Assembly (NCBI GenBank): GCA_001910725.1
Contig: MJGA01000006.1
Coordinates: forward strand, 1,116,001 to 1,180,000
DNA length: 64,000 bases
Origin: Phanerodontia chrysosporium
Lineage: Eukaryota; Basidiomycota; Agaricomycetes; Polyporales; Phanerochaetaceae
Reading direction: 5' to 3'
Below the pieces are notes generated by a model. It saw only the letters and a program-made list of their open reading frames with translations. It did no database searches and was not told the DNA's origin. Position 1 is the stretch's first letter, and each line of letters begins with the position of its first letter. The translations under genes and the position numbers were made by a program. Of the stretch, positions 44,190 through 52,511 are shown one piece after another.

Positions 44190-45002
44190 TTGGCTGGCAG
44201 GAAAGCCTTGCGCTTTGCCTGTGTGGAGAAGTTTTCTGGCTTGTGTACACAGGCTGACCCGTGTTTACTAGTGCCTAAAGCTGCTAGGAACCGTTTTGTC
44301 CTTGCTAAGGACGAGAGCTCTGGCAAACCCTTGCTTGAGCGCATCAAGATCTCGAACCTTCACCGCTTCAAAGACATTGGGAAGCCGCGCCCTGCGTACA
44401 AACCTCGCACTACACCCTACACCCCTGTCCCTGGTCGTCGTGAAAGGCTTGCTCGTGAAGCAGACTTGAACGACTTCAAGCACCAGCTTCAGCTCGAAGA
44501 CTATCGCAACGAACAGCGCAAGCGCCGCCTACTCGATCGCATCGCGAACGCCTCTCCCCCTCTACCCCTCATCGAACGTATTGAACCTCCCCCTACTCCC
44601 CCTATCGAAGTCAAACCCATTCCCAAAGACCTTCGCTTTCACACCAACACTCAGGTCCATCAGCTGCGCGACTACGGACGAAAGTTCAACGGCGCCCTTA
44701 ACCACTTGGGTCCGTTCTTTCAGAAGCTAGACGAGCAGCGTTTTCGAGTTGGGTTGACTGAACACGAGCTCTACACCTTGGGCTTGTTCAAGGAGAGGTT
44801 CGACAACATTCGCAAACACCTTCAGACCATCGTTGAGACGAAGGAGTACACCACGAGGGAGTGGAAGAAGATTTCGAGGGATTTGAAGAAGGCAGGCGCA
44901 CATAGCTTCGCTGAGCTTAAGCCACGCTTCGCTGAGCATTGCAGGGAGCTGATTCAGGAGTTGGGTGAAGATTGGTTGTTTTTGGAGAAGAACCTCGATT
45001 AG
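44190..45002 (+). CDS. Accessory ORF before gag in the inner gypsy element
   Basis: 270 codons, or fewer if translation starts at an internal Met; the start is uncertain because the frame is open before it. The N-terminal part is basic with ERIKISNLHRFKDIGKPRP. Then comes a charged, coiled-coil-prone stretch (NDFKHQLQLEDYRNEQRKRR), a proline-rich hinge (IEPPPTPPIEVKPIPKDL) and a helical C-terminal domain ending RELIQELGEDWLFLEKNLD. It stops 29 bases before gag. No known domain was recognised. The outer gypsy element has an ORF of similar size, position and layout (51670-52359), so it appears to be a conserved part of this element lineage. It is distinct from Gag, which has its own complete core and zinc knuckle. 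Confidence 0.7.
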   Translation: MAGRKALRFACVEKFSGLCTQADPCLLVPKAARNRFVLAKDESSGKPLLERIKISNLHRFKDIGKPRPAYKPRTTPYTPVPGRRERLAREADLNDFKHQLQLEDYRNEQRKRRLLDRIANASPPLPLIERIEPPPTPPIEVKPIPKDLRFHTNTQVHQLRDYGRKFNGALNHLGPFFQKLDEQRFRVGLTEHELYTLGLFKERFDNIRKHLQTIVETKEYTTREWKKISRDLKKAGAHSFAELKPRFAEHCRELIQELGEDWLFLEKNLD

Positions 45003-45031
45003 TTTTTGTATCTGCGCGTTTTTGAATCAAG

Positions 45032-46612
45032 ATGTCGCTCAATTCAAATCCTGTTGACTTTGGTTTGCGTTCTGCTTCGAGTTCAAGTGGCATGGACCCT
45101 TGGGGAGCGTTAGAACTTGGCTCTATGGCTGAGGGAGGCCCTACCCCAGTTTTGGCCGCTGCGCCGCTTTCGACCTCTTACGAAGAGTACAGCCAGTCAT
45201 GGGTACAAGCCGCTCAGGAAGGACTGACTCCTGGTGACTTTAAGGCCCTCGTTGACAGCCTGGGTAACTGGGTAAAGGCTGAAATAGCTCAAGTAAGGTC
45301 GGAAATGGGTTCAGAAGTCCTTCGCTTGAAGGAAGCCCTTCGCAAACGCAAAACCGAGGCCAAGACACTTCAGGAGCAGATAGACATTCTTGAGCAGACT
45401 AGACAGCACTTGTCTGCGCAGATAGCAGAGGCTCAGAACCAAAATCGCGTTTTGCAGAACGCTATGCAGGTGCTGAAGCAGGAGAACGAGAGCTTGAAAG
45501 TGTTGGTTCAGCAAGGCACTAGTGGAGGCAACATTGGGTTGTCTCAGTCTTTGTTCCCTACCATGAAGGAGCCTGACACCTTTAATGGTGATAAGGCTAG
45601 CAAGCTGGATGACTGGCTCGAGTCGATGGCACTCTGGTTGCGCCACCGTGGCGTAATGGACGACGAAAAGAAGATAGAGACGGCGATGACTTACCTGCGA
45701 GGTTCAGCAAAGAAGGTCATGCAAGAGTACTTTGACAAGGTGGCAGACTCAAAGCCCCTTGGTACTTGGACCAACTTTGTGAACGAACTCCAGAAAGGAT
45801 TCCAACAGACCGACAAGAAGGACAGGGCAAGGGCAGAGTTTGAGCAGCTTGTCAGCAAGAAAGGGACGAACGAGAAGACTTTCAACGAGTTTGCCGCTCG
45901 CTTCCGTTCGCTGGCTCGCCAAACTGGCTTCTCCAACGAGGAACTGTTGGTCAAAGCCTATGCCCATACCCCTCGTGCCGCCGCCGATGTACTGGCAGCC
46001 CGTGGTCGTGCTCAGTGGGCTACGACCTGGGATGGTTGGTTGAAGGATGTTCAGGAGATTCTGCAGGATCAACGTCTCTTGACGGGCACCGTACTCTCTG
46101 GACAGCCTCAGTCGTCGAAAGACCCTGACGCTATGGATGTCGACGCCTTGAAGAAGGGCTCAGCCCAGGGCAAAGGCAAGACAGCCAAAGTTCAGAAGGT
46201 TGCCATGTCGTTCGAGGAGGCGAAGAAGAAAGGCTGCTGCGCTCAGTGTGGAGGCAAAGGCCACATCGCCAAGGAGTGTCCATCGAAGAAGAACAACTCA
46301 GGTTCTTCGACGTCGTCGAGTAAAACCACCAATGCACCAGTGGCCAGTTCGTCAAAGGCTTCGTCTTCAAAGGGAAAGGAGAAGGATAAGGGCTCTCGCC
46401 ACACAAAGAACAGTGTGCGCGAGGTGTACGCCAGCGACTCGGAGAGATTCCAGGAGGTAGCCTCTGACGAGGAGTCGAGCTCGGATAGCTCAGAAGAAGA
46501 AGATGCCCCCAAGACCAAGCAGAAGAAGAAGTCGTCTTCGAAGGAGAAGGCGCAGAAAATTAACCGTGTGGTGTTCTCAGACAATGAGGATTTTCTGCAG
46601 GGACTGATGTAG
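45032..46612 (+). CDS. gag: Inner gypsy Gag with coiled coil and zinc knuckle
   Basis: 526 residues, starting MSLNSNPVDFGLRSASSSSG. A long coiled coil spans about residues 85-165 (ALRKRKTEAKTLQEQIDILE, VLKQENESLKVLVQQGTSGG). The retrotransposon-gag core follows (EPDTFNGDKASKLDDWLESM, TAMTYLRGSAKKVMQEYFDK, EFAARFRSLARQTGFSNEEL). The zinc knuckle is CAQCGGKGHIAKEC, followed by a Ser/Lys-rich tail with acidic clusters (DEESSSDSSEEEDAPK) and a basic KQKKKSSSKEKAQK stretch that may act as a nuclear localisation signal. The frame is fully open. Confidence 0.93.
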   Translation: MSLNSNPVDFGLRSASSSSGMDPWGALELGSMAEGGPTPVLAAAPLSTSYEEYSQSWVQAAQEGLTPGDFKALVDSLGNWVKAEIAQVRSEMGSEVLRLKEALRKRKTEAKTLQEQIDILEQTRQHLSAQIAEAQNQNRVLQNAMQVLKQENESLKVLVQQGTSGGNIGLSQSLFPTMKEPDTFNGDKASKLDDWLESMALWLRHRGVMDDEKKIETAMTYLRGSAKKVMQEYFDKVADSKPLGTWTNFVNELQKGFQQTDKKDRARAEFEQLVSKKGTNEKTFNEFAARFRSLARQTGFSNEELLVKAYAHTPRAAADVLAARGRAQWATTWDGWLKDVQEILQDQRLLTGTVLSGQPQSSKDPDAMDVDALKKGSAQGKGKTAKVQKVAMSFEEAKKKGCCAQCGGKGHIAKECPSKKNNSGSSTSSSKTTNAPVASSSKASSSKGKEKDKGSRHTKNSVREVYASDSERFQEVASDEESSSDSSEEEDAPKTKQKKKSSSKEKAQKINRVVFSDNEDFLQGLM

Positions 46613-46696
46613 AGGTTATGACCTCTGGTCCGTTTTCGATTTCCTTCACCCACTTGACTCAATTGAACATGTTTTGGAATTGAGGAAGGCCTTCAT

Positions 46697-47072
46697 TTGA
46701 GCTTTATCATTCCAGTAACACTGAGTCAGAGTAGGGAAATCAGAGTGCAGACTACCGCGCTGGTTGATTCAGGGGCCTATGCTGTGTTCATTAGCCATCG
46801 CTTCGTCAAGAAGCATAAGCTGAAGACGAACCAGCTGACCAGGGAGATACGCGTTTACAACGCAGATGGCTCCAGAAACAAGTGTGGCAGTATTGAGGAG
46901 TATGCTTGGCTCGACGTAGCCATAGGGGACCATGTCTCCAGACAAGCGTACCCCACTACAGATCTGGGTGGAAAGGACGTTTTCTCGGCCTTAGCTGCTC
47001 GAAGAAGTCTAGTCAAAGAGTAGACTGGGATGAGCATGGGCAGCATAAGCAGAACTCGAAGAACTGATGAAC
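46697..47072 (+). CDS. pro: Inner gypsy aspartic protease
   Basis: Reads IIPVTLSQSREIRVQTTALV, DSGAYAVFISHRFVKKHKLK and RVYNADGSRNKCGSIEEYAW, a retropepsin with the D-S-G-A active site. After GGKDVF the frame breaks at a TTTT run (46980-46983). Restoring one T gives LGLSCSKKSSQRVDWDEHGQ, the usual end block of gypsy proteases, and a stop near 47072. It is separated from gag by 84 bases, so the way it is translated is unclear; it may once have been joined to a polymerase. Confidence 0.8.
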
Positions 47073-47798
47073 TAGGACTTCGAGGAGGAAAGAGCAGAGT
47101 TTAGGCTCTAATTGTCGCTTGCACCACCTCAGATTGGCCACAGTTTTGGGCAGTTAAGCTGCCAGAAGGGAGGAATCAAAGATTCCAATGTTGTGTCCCT
47201 CAGTTTCGGCTATCTGACCAAACTTTGGAGCCTCTCAACTGTTGAGAACCAAAGTAGGGCGAGTATTACTACTCAGAAGGCCCAGTGTTGTGCCATTTAT
47301 TTGGACGAGTTAGTCAGATAGTGCAGGTCCCTAGGCACCGAGGTACTGGTACCTTTGGGGAGGGCTCCACAACTTAGCTTCGAGGTACTGAAGCAGAAGT
47401 TTTTGGGTTGCTTGCCGAGCAAGCGACAGGGCAGTGTCTCTCAACCTGAAGATGTTTGCAACACCTAGTTGGAGTTAGCATTCAGGGTATAACCCCAGAT
47501 ACTTCAGAATGTCGAGAGCAACTGCAGAAGTTGGGTCAGAAGGGCTTTTACCTATATTGGCTACGCATAGACTCTTGGAGTCGGCCTACACACATTGGAG
47601 CTGAACGCACTAGCCTGAGAAGGGGCTGATCCTATGTCCAGGAGGCCATATCCTGAATTGGGGGTAGATTGCCATAATCGTGGAAACCACATTGAGAAGC
47701 CAGAATCTTCCACGATACGAGCCCAAGGCAATCTGGCCATTCAGTGATAAGGGACACTAGCAAGAGGCTAGCAAGAGGATCAATACAAGCCCAGTTGG
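47073..47798 (+). other. Non-coding stretch where reverse transcriptase and RNase H should be
   Basis: About 0.7 kb between protease and integrase. All frames carry frequent stops and no RT or RNase H motif could be found; a 70-codon frame (47112-47321) is not recognisable. The space is far shorter than the 1.5-1.8 kb a gypsy RT-RNase H needs. This is a deletion or replacement, not mere point decay. Confidence 0.75.
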
Positions 47799-49049
47799 AT
47801 GACAGAGTCATCAAGTGTTATGGACCATGAGAAAGGACCAAGAGAGTTCGGGAAGGACTTAGCAGAATGGCACCTCGAGGATGGGCTACTACTGCACCGA
47901 GGCAAGGTGTATGTGCCCAAGGACGACAAGATTAGGGCGGATCTACTCAAGTTACACCACGACTTCCCTGGGGCTGGACACCCTGGACGATGGAAGACGT
48001 TGGAGTTGCTGTCGCGCAACTACTGGTGGCCAGGAATGTCAGTTTACGTCAAGAAGTACGTCGCAGGTTGCGAAGTCTGCCAGTCACATAAAAACGTCAA
48101 CCAGAAGCCTGCTGGCCTGCTACAACCGAACGAGGTTCCGTCGGAACCCTGGGAGATAATCTCATGCGATATGATCACGGACTTGCCTGAGTCGGACGGT
48201 TACAACGCTATCTTCGTAGTCGTTTGCCGCTTAACCAAGCGAGCACATTTCCTCCCCATCACCAAGGAGTTTTCAGCCAAGGATCTGGGAAATTTGCTCT
48301 ATGAGCGTGTTTGGCCTTTGCACGGCCTACCCAGACAGATCATTTCGGATAGAGGAACGCAGTTCACCGCGAAACTCTTCCAGGAATGGTGCAGACTCCT
48401 GGGGATCAAGTCAGCAATGACTACAGCGTTTCACCCTCAGGCAGACGGTCAGACTGAGCGAGTTAATCAGTCATTGGAGCAGTATCTGCGCTGCTACACA
48501 AGCTTCAGGCAGGACGACTGGGCGTACCTTTTGCCCTCTGCCGAGTTTGCGTACAACAACCAGGCGCATGAAAGCACCAAGAACTCGCCATTCTTCGTCG
48601 AATATGGCCGTCATCCACGCATGTTCCCAGAGCAGGACCGTGTTACAAGGTTGTCAGAACTGGACGACTGGACGAAGCTTAGACAGGAGGCCCAAGATCA
48701 GGCGAAAGCCGCGCTCATGCTGGCTGCAGAGCGAATGAAGTGGTACTACGACCAGGGTAAATCAGAACCCTTGTTCAAGGTCGGAGACCGTGTTTGGCTT
48801 GACGCAAAGGATCTGAACCTTCGGGTTCCCTCCAAGAAACTGGCACCAAAGCGAGTAGGCCCTTACGAGATCGTAGAGCAGCTGGGACCGGTCACCTTCA
48901 AGCTGAAGTTACCAGCCCATGTGAAGATTCACCCGGTCTTCCACACAAGCAAGCTCACGAAGCACGTCGAGGATGAGGTTGCCAATCGCACGCGCAAACC
49001 CCTACCACCCATTCGTGTGGGTGATGACGAGGAGTACGAGGTCGAGTAG
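47799..49049 (+). CDS. int: Inner gypsy integrase, up to a single TAG
   Basis: Starts in a linker and reads DLAEWHLEDGLLLHRGKVYV. The zinc domain is HHDFPGAGHPGRWKTLELLS with RNYWWPGMSVYVKKYVAGCE and VCQSHK (HHCC). The catalytic core has SCDMITDLPESDGYNAIFVV (first Asp), IISDRGTQFTAKLFQEW (second Asp) and DGQTERVNQSLEQYLRCY (Glu). The C-terminal part is FKVGDRVWLDAKDLNLRVPS and HPVFHTSKLTKHVEDEVANR. The frame ends EEYEVE then TAG at 49047-49049 and continues in the same frame into the chromodomain (IVDAQPDSKGRVMYRVRWRG). A CAG codon would give the usual E-V-E-Q-I-V-D-A link, so one C-to-T change explains the stop. Confidence 0.93.
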   Translation: MTESSSVMDHEKGPREFGKDLAEWHLEDGLLLHRGKVYVPKDDKIRADLLKLHHDFPGAGHPGRWKTLELLSRNYWWPGMSVYVKKYVAGCEVCQSHKNVNQKPAGLLQPNEVPSEPWEIISCDMITDLPESDGYNAIFVVVCRLTKRAHFLPITKEFSAKDLGNLLYERVWPLHGLPRQIISDRGTQFTAKLFQEWCRLLGIKSAMTTAFHPQADGQTERVNQSLEQYLRCYTSFRQDDWAYLLPSAEFAYNNQAHESTKNSPFFVEYGRHPRMFPEQDRVTRLSELDDWTKLRQEAQDQAKAALMLAAERMKWYYDQGKSEPLFKVGDRVWLDAKDLNLRVPSKKLAPKRVGPYEIVEQLGPVTFKLKLPAHVKIHPVFHTSKLTKHVEDEVANRTRKPLPPIRVGDDEEYEVE

Positions 49050-49715
49050 ATCGTAGATGCACAGCCAGACTCTAAAGGCCGTGTTATGTACCGAGTACGG
49101 TGGAGAGGCTACGATGAGCATAGCGACACATGGGAATACTTGCCCAATCTCAAGCACGCTATGGCGAAGGTCAAACAATTCCACAAGAAATACCCAGATG
49201 CACCGAAGGCAGTTTCCCTTCTGCAACGCCACCACGACGAGGAGGATGAGTTTTTCGTGCGCGAACTCGCGCTACTCCAATCTTGGGGAGCAGACGACCA
49301 GTTCGAGGTCGAGCTCATGAACAAGGATGCAAAACTTCCCTCACGTGGCTTGCCAGAAAGCGCAGGGTTGGATCTTTTCATCACGGAGGACCTTACGCTC
49401 AAGCCCCATGATCGCAAGCTAGCGCCAACTGGCCTTCGAATGTGTACTCCACCAGGTACCTACGCTCGAGTCGCACCACGGAGTGGCCTCAGCCTCAGAG
49501 GCATCGACATAGGAGCAGGCGTTATTGACCGAGATTATCGAGGAGAGCTCAAAATTCTACTCATCAACAACTCGCCCGACACCTTTACATTCCACAAGGG
49601 TGATCGTGTCGCTCAACTCGTGCTCGAAAGAATCTCCTACGCCAAACCAACTCCGGTTTCTCGCCTCGACTCAACCATTCGCAGCAGCGATGGTTTTGGC
49701 TCCACTGGTATTTAG
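49050..49715 (+). CDS. dut: Chromodomain fused to dUTPase, C-terminal end of the inner gypsy Pol
   Basis: In frame with the integrase past the TAG. The chromodomain reads VDAQPDSKGRVMYRVRWRGY and DEHSDTWEYLPNLKHAMAKV, and would bind modified histone tails to direct integration. A 40-residue linker leads to a complete trimeric-type dUTPase. Counting from the Met at 49086: motif 1 SAGLDLF (92-98), motif 2 PRSGLS (131-136), motif 3 AGVIDRDYRGEL (144-155, with the catalytic Asp and the uracil-selecting Tyr), motif 4 GDRVAQLVLE (172-181) and motif 5 RSSDGFGSTG (199-208). It stops one residue later. It would hydrolyse dUTP to dUMP and pyrophosphate and so limit uracil in element cDNA. All key residues are present, so activity is plausible. 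It could be read alone by internal initiation or through stop read-through. Confidence 0.93.
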   Translation: MVDAQPDSKGRVMYRVRWRGYDEHSDTWEYLPNLKHAMAKVKQFHKKYPDAPKAVSLLQRHHDEEDEFFVRELALLQSWGADDQFEVELMNKDAKLPSRGLPESAGLDLFITEDLTLKPHDRKLAPTGLRMCTPPGTYARVAPRSGLSLRGIDIGAGVIDRDYRGELKILLINNSPDTFTFHKGDRVAQLVLERISYAKPTPVSRLDSTIRSSDGFGSTGI

Positions 49716-49750
49716 GCTTCACCAGGAGGTTCAGCTAGAATTGGGGGTAA

Positions 49751-50350
49751 TGTCACAGTTTTTCGTCTTAACCCTTAGGGTTAGGGGCAGCAGGTGACAG
49801 AAGCGATTACTCCGAACTGTGACATGCAGAAGCGCTGGAGTGACAGCCCTAGGCTCGGGGCTGGTCACGTGATACGGCGGTCACGTGATGCGCACACGTG
49901 CGGTATCCCAGGGTCACATGGTCGAAGGTCTAGAAGCAGGCAAGGGTCTGGAAGCGCCGAGACACTCCGGAATGGACTAGAAAGCCCTGGAGGTCTCTGG
50001 ACAGGTCCGGACAGTGCTGGAACGTTCTGGAGGTTTCTGGGACATCGTAGGAACATTTAGGAACGTGTAGGAGAATGTAGGAATGCCTGTAGGGCACTAG
50101 CCAATAGCGTAGTAGGTATTAGATAGCTAGGACCCTGAACACCGGTCCCTGGGGACCTGGTACACATGTATATAAACCCTGAGGGCTGGGGGTGCCTCCC
50201 CAGCTTCAATCTCATCGCATCTCACCTCTCTAGCCTCTATACCTCGTCTTCAAGCCTGGCTACACCCTTTGTAGTCCAAGTAAACCTTTGCCAGTGAGTA
50301 TTGCTGGTTGGTTTGGTGTATAGGCGCTAGGGCAGCGCATTTTTGTGATA
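49751..50350 (+). repeat. Inner gypsy 3' LTR
   Basis: Identical by eye over all 600 bases to 43281-43880. Preceded by the purine tract AATTGGGGGTAA at 49739-49750, 25-35 bases after the dUTPase stop codon. Followed by the target duplication CTTAA. Confidence 0.97.
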
Positions 50351-51244
50351 CTTAAACAGCTCGTCGATGTTTGCGGCGTCGATGTCCATCGCGTTCGGGT
50401 CGCGGAAGGCGCGCGCCGACGAGCTAGCCGGAGACGAGGACGTCTTGCCCTGCTGCGCCAGGAGGTCTTGCGAAAGCTTGTCCTTCGACCGATCGACGGC
50501 AAAGCCAGCGTTCTTGAGCTCGTCGTACGTCTCGGGGCCTTTGCCGGTGCTGGGGTTGACCATGTACGAAATCCGTTCGAGGTAGTCTTTGTTGAACTTC
50601 GTCCGTAGCCGGGCCGCCAGGTCTTCCGGAGTGAGCTTCGTGCATCCGGCGAGGGCTTGGAACTCCGCAAAGAACTCCGCGAACCGACGGTTGCCTTGTG
50701 TACACGCCTGCAGCTTACTGAGGGCCTCGGCCTTCTCGTCCATAGGCTCGAACCGGTTCTTAAAAGCTTCCCAGAACGTGGCGCGAGAGCCGTCGAATAT
50801 CTGTGTGCCGTCTGCCGCTTGCTCGATGTACTGCCGTGCCCATTCGGCCGCTTCATCCTGCATGAAGGAGAGAGCACCGACGATCCACTTCTGGCCGTCT
50901 ACCAAGATCTTGCCGGTGTTTGCGTCTCGTTCGAGGTTACCGTTGACGTCGCGCTTGCCGAATTTCTCTGGCTGCCCGTCGGCGTAGATGCGATAGGCGG
51001 CACGGAAGAGACGGGCCGTGTCCGAACCTTTCCCTTTGAACGGCATAGGCTTCTCGACGAAGGGGAGCTCCTTGTTGGCATTGACCGTTGCATTGACCGT
51101 TGTCCGATTGGCGCCAATAGTCTGGGCCAGAGTGTTAACCGTGTTCGTGAGCTGCGTCATAGCTTGAGCCATCTGCAGGAGGGCAGCGGAGATGGGGTCG
51201 GGGGGAGCCGGGCCGGGAGGCGCTCCACCGGGAGTGCTTGACAT
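50351..51244 (-). pseudogene. gag: Outer gypsy gag, N-terminal half, cut by the nested element
   Basis: Starts MSSTPGGAPPGPAPPDPISA at 51244. It holds the retrotransposon-gag core (FVEKPMPFKGKGSDTARLFR, WIVGALSFMQDEAAEWARQY, FWEAFKNRFEPMDEKAEALS, FAEFFAEFQALAGCTKLTPE) and reaches DPNAMDIDAANIDELFK just before the nested LTR at 50350. The CTTAA target duplication sits at 50351-50355. Confidence 0.9.
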
Positions 51245-51669
51245 GTTGGGGGGACGGGGAGTATTGGCTCCTGAGTGAGCGCGAGAGAGATCGAGGGGCG
51301 AAGGGACTGGTTCGTGATCGGAGAGGACGGAGCCGAGCGATGTCTCGGGAGACGAGTGGTGGCTGCTGTCCGGGGGACTGCGGTCGGGAGTATTCGGGGT
51401 GGTGGCGGAAGCGCGGGCAAATTCTAGCTGTTGCGCGAAGCGGGGGCGCTCGAATTGTGTCTCTCGGTCGCTAGGCGGAACCGGGAGTAACGGAGGGGCA
51501 GTCTCTCGATGGGGGCAGGGCTGTTGGCTGCACTCTCTGGCTTCTCGAGACCCGTTGTGCTCCTCGACGTGGAGATCGGCGGGAGCAGTGACACCGTTCT
51601 CTGTAGTTCGCCCAAAGAAGTGCAGGCAGTTCGAACAGTCGAAATCCAGAGCGACAGAAGATGTATTAT

Positions 51670-52359
51670 TTAATCGAAATATCCAGCCCGGTATACAATG
51701 TCTAACTCCCCTACGATGCGGCGGAAGTTGCGCCTTAAACCGATAAACGAAATGTCACCGATCTGAGCAAGTCCAAGCTCGTACTGGTGCCACTCCTTAA
51801 ACGTGGTCGTGGGGGCGAGGCGGCTGAGCTCGTTGCGGATCTGCTGAAGTCGTTTGAGCAGCTGGCGAACTCCTCGCGCACGGTCGCTGTTGACGAGGTG
51901 GAATAAGTCGACTTCCTCGACGGCCTTGAGACGCTTGATGGTCGCGTCGAGCTTGGGTGTGAAGATGCCGACGAGGTCGGTGGGGGAGTATTTGGGAATG
52001 TCGATGCCGACGGGCTTGCGGGCGATGGGCTCGTACGTCGGGGCGGCGCTGAGGCGCTCTGCCAAACTGAGCTTCGAGGAGGAGGCGGTTACGGCGGCCT
52101 GGGCTTCTTGCGCCTCGCGTTGGCGCTGCTCGCGGATGCGGTTGCCTACGCGCTGTTCGGCTTCGCGAGCCTCGCGGACGGCAGTCCAGTTGATGGAGGG
52201 GACAGAGGGCGGAGGTGTCGGGAGCGTGGAGACGTGCTTGATGACCGCCTTGACTTTGCGGTCCGTCCACTTGACGGGGTTACCGGCCTCGCGTCGACGT
52301 TGGAGGCGGTCGAAGATGCGCTGGGGAATGTGGTCCTTCAGCCGGACGTCTTTCGGCAC
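51670..52359 (-). CDS. Accessory ORF before gag in the outer gypsy element
   Basis: 229 residues: MPKDVRLKDHIPQRIFDRLQ, then KWTDRKVKAVIKHV, an Arg/Glu/Gln-rich coiled stretch (AREAEQRVGNRIREQRQREA), KLSLAERLSAAPTYEPIARK, GIDIPKYSPTDLVGIFTPKL and a helical end (VRQLLKRLQQIRNELSRLAP, LRRNFRRIVGELDIVYRAGY). It starts 153 bases after the 5' LTR and ends 425 bases before gag. No known domain. Its size, basic N-terminus, coiled middle, I-x-I-P-K hinge and helical end match the layout of the ORF at 44190-45002 in the inner element. Confidence 0.7.
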   Translation of the reverse strand: MPKDVRLKDHIPQRIFDRLQRRREAGNPVKWTDRKVKAVIKHVSTLPTPPPSVPSINWTAVREAREAEQRVGNRIREQRQREAQEAQAAVTASSSKLSLAERLSAAPTYEPIARKPVGIDIPKYSPTDLVGIFTPKLDATIKRLKAVEEVDLFHLVNSDRARGVRQLLKRLQQIRNELSRLAPTTTFKEWHQYELGLAQIGDISFIGLRRNFRRIVGELDIVYRAGYFD

Positions 52360-52511
52360 TGTGAAGTAAGGACCTTAGCAACGTGTACGGAGTGAGCAGG
52401 CGGCTCGACTACGACGTACTTGCTTTAAACGGAGGGAATAAACTTTTTTAAACGGGGTTTGGGGGGAGCGGTAGGGAAAAATGCCTAGGGCACCCAAAGA
52501 TCTCGACCTAA

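Larger units (their letters stand above)
43281..50350 (+). mobile_element. Inner gypsy element with chromodomain-dUTPase fusion and no reverse transcriptase
   Basis: 7070 bases, plus orientation, inside the gag gene of the outer element. LTRs of 600 bases (43281-43880 and 49751-50350) are identical by eye; target duplication CTTAA (43276-43280 and 50351-50355). Order: LTR, leader of 309 bases, extra ORF (44190-45002), gag (45032-46612), protease (46697-47072), a 0.7 kb non-coding stretch, integrase (47799-49049), chromodomain fused to dUTPase (49050-49715), purine tract TTGGGGGTAA, LTR. No reverse transcriptase or RNase H motif exists anywhere in it, and there is room for none. The element must have been copied with enzymes supplied by a relative. 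LTR ends are TG...TA. Confidence 0.95.
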
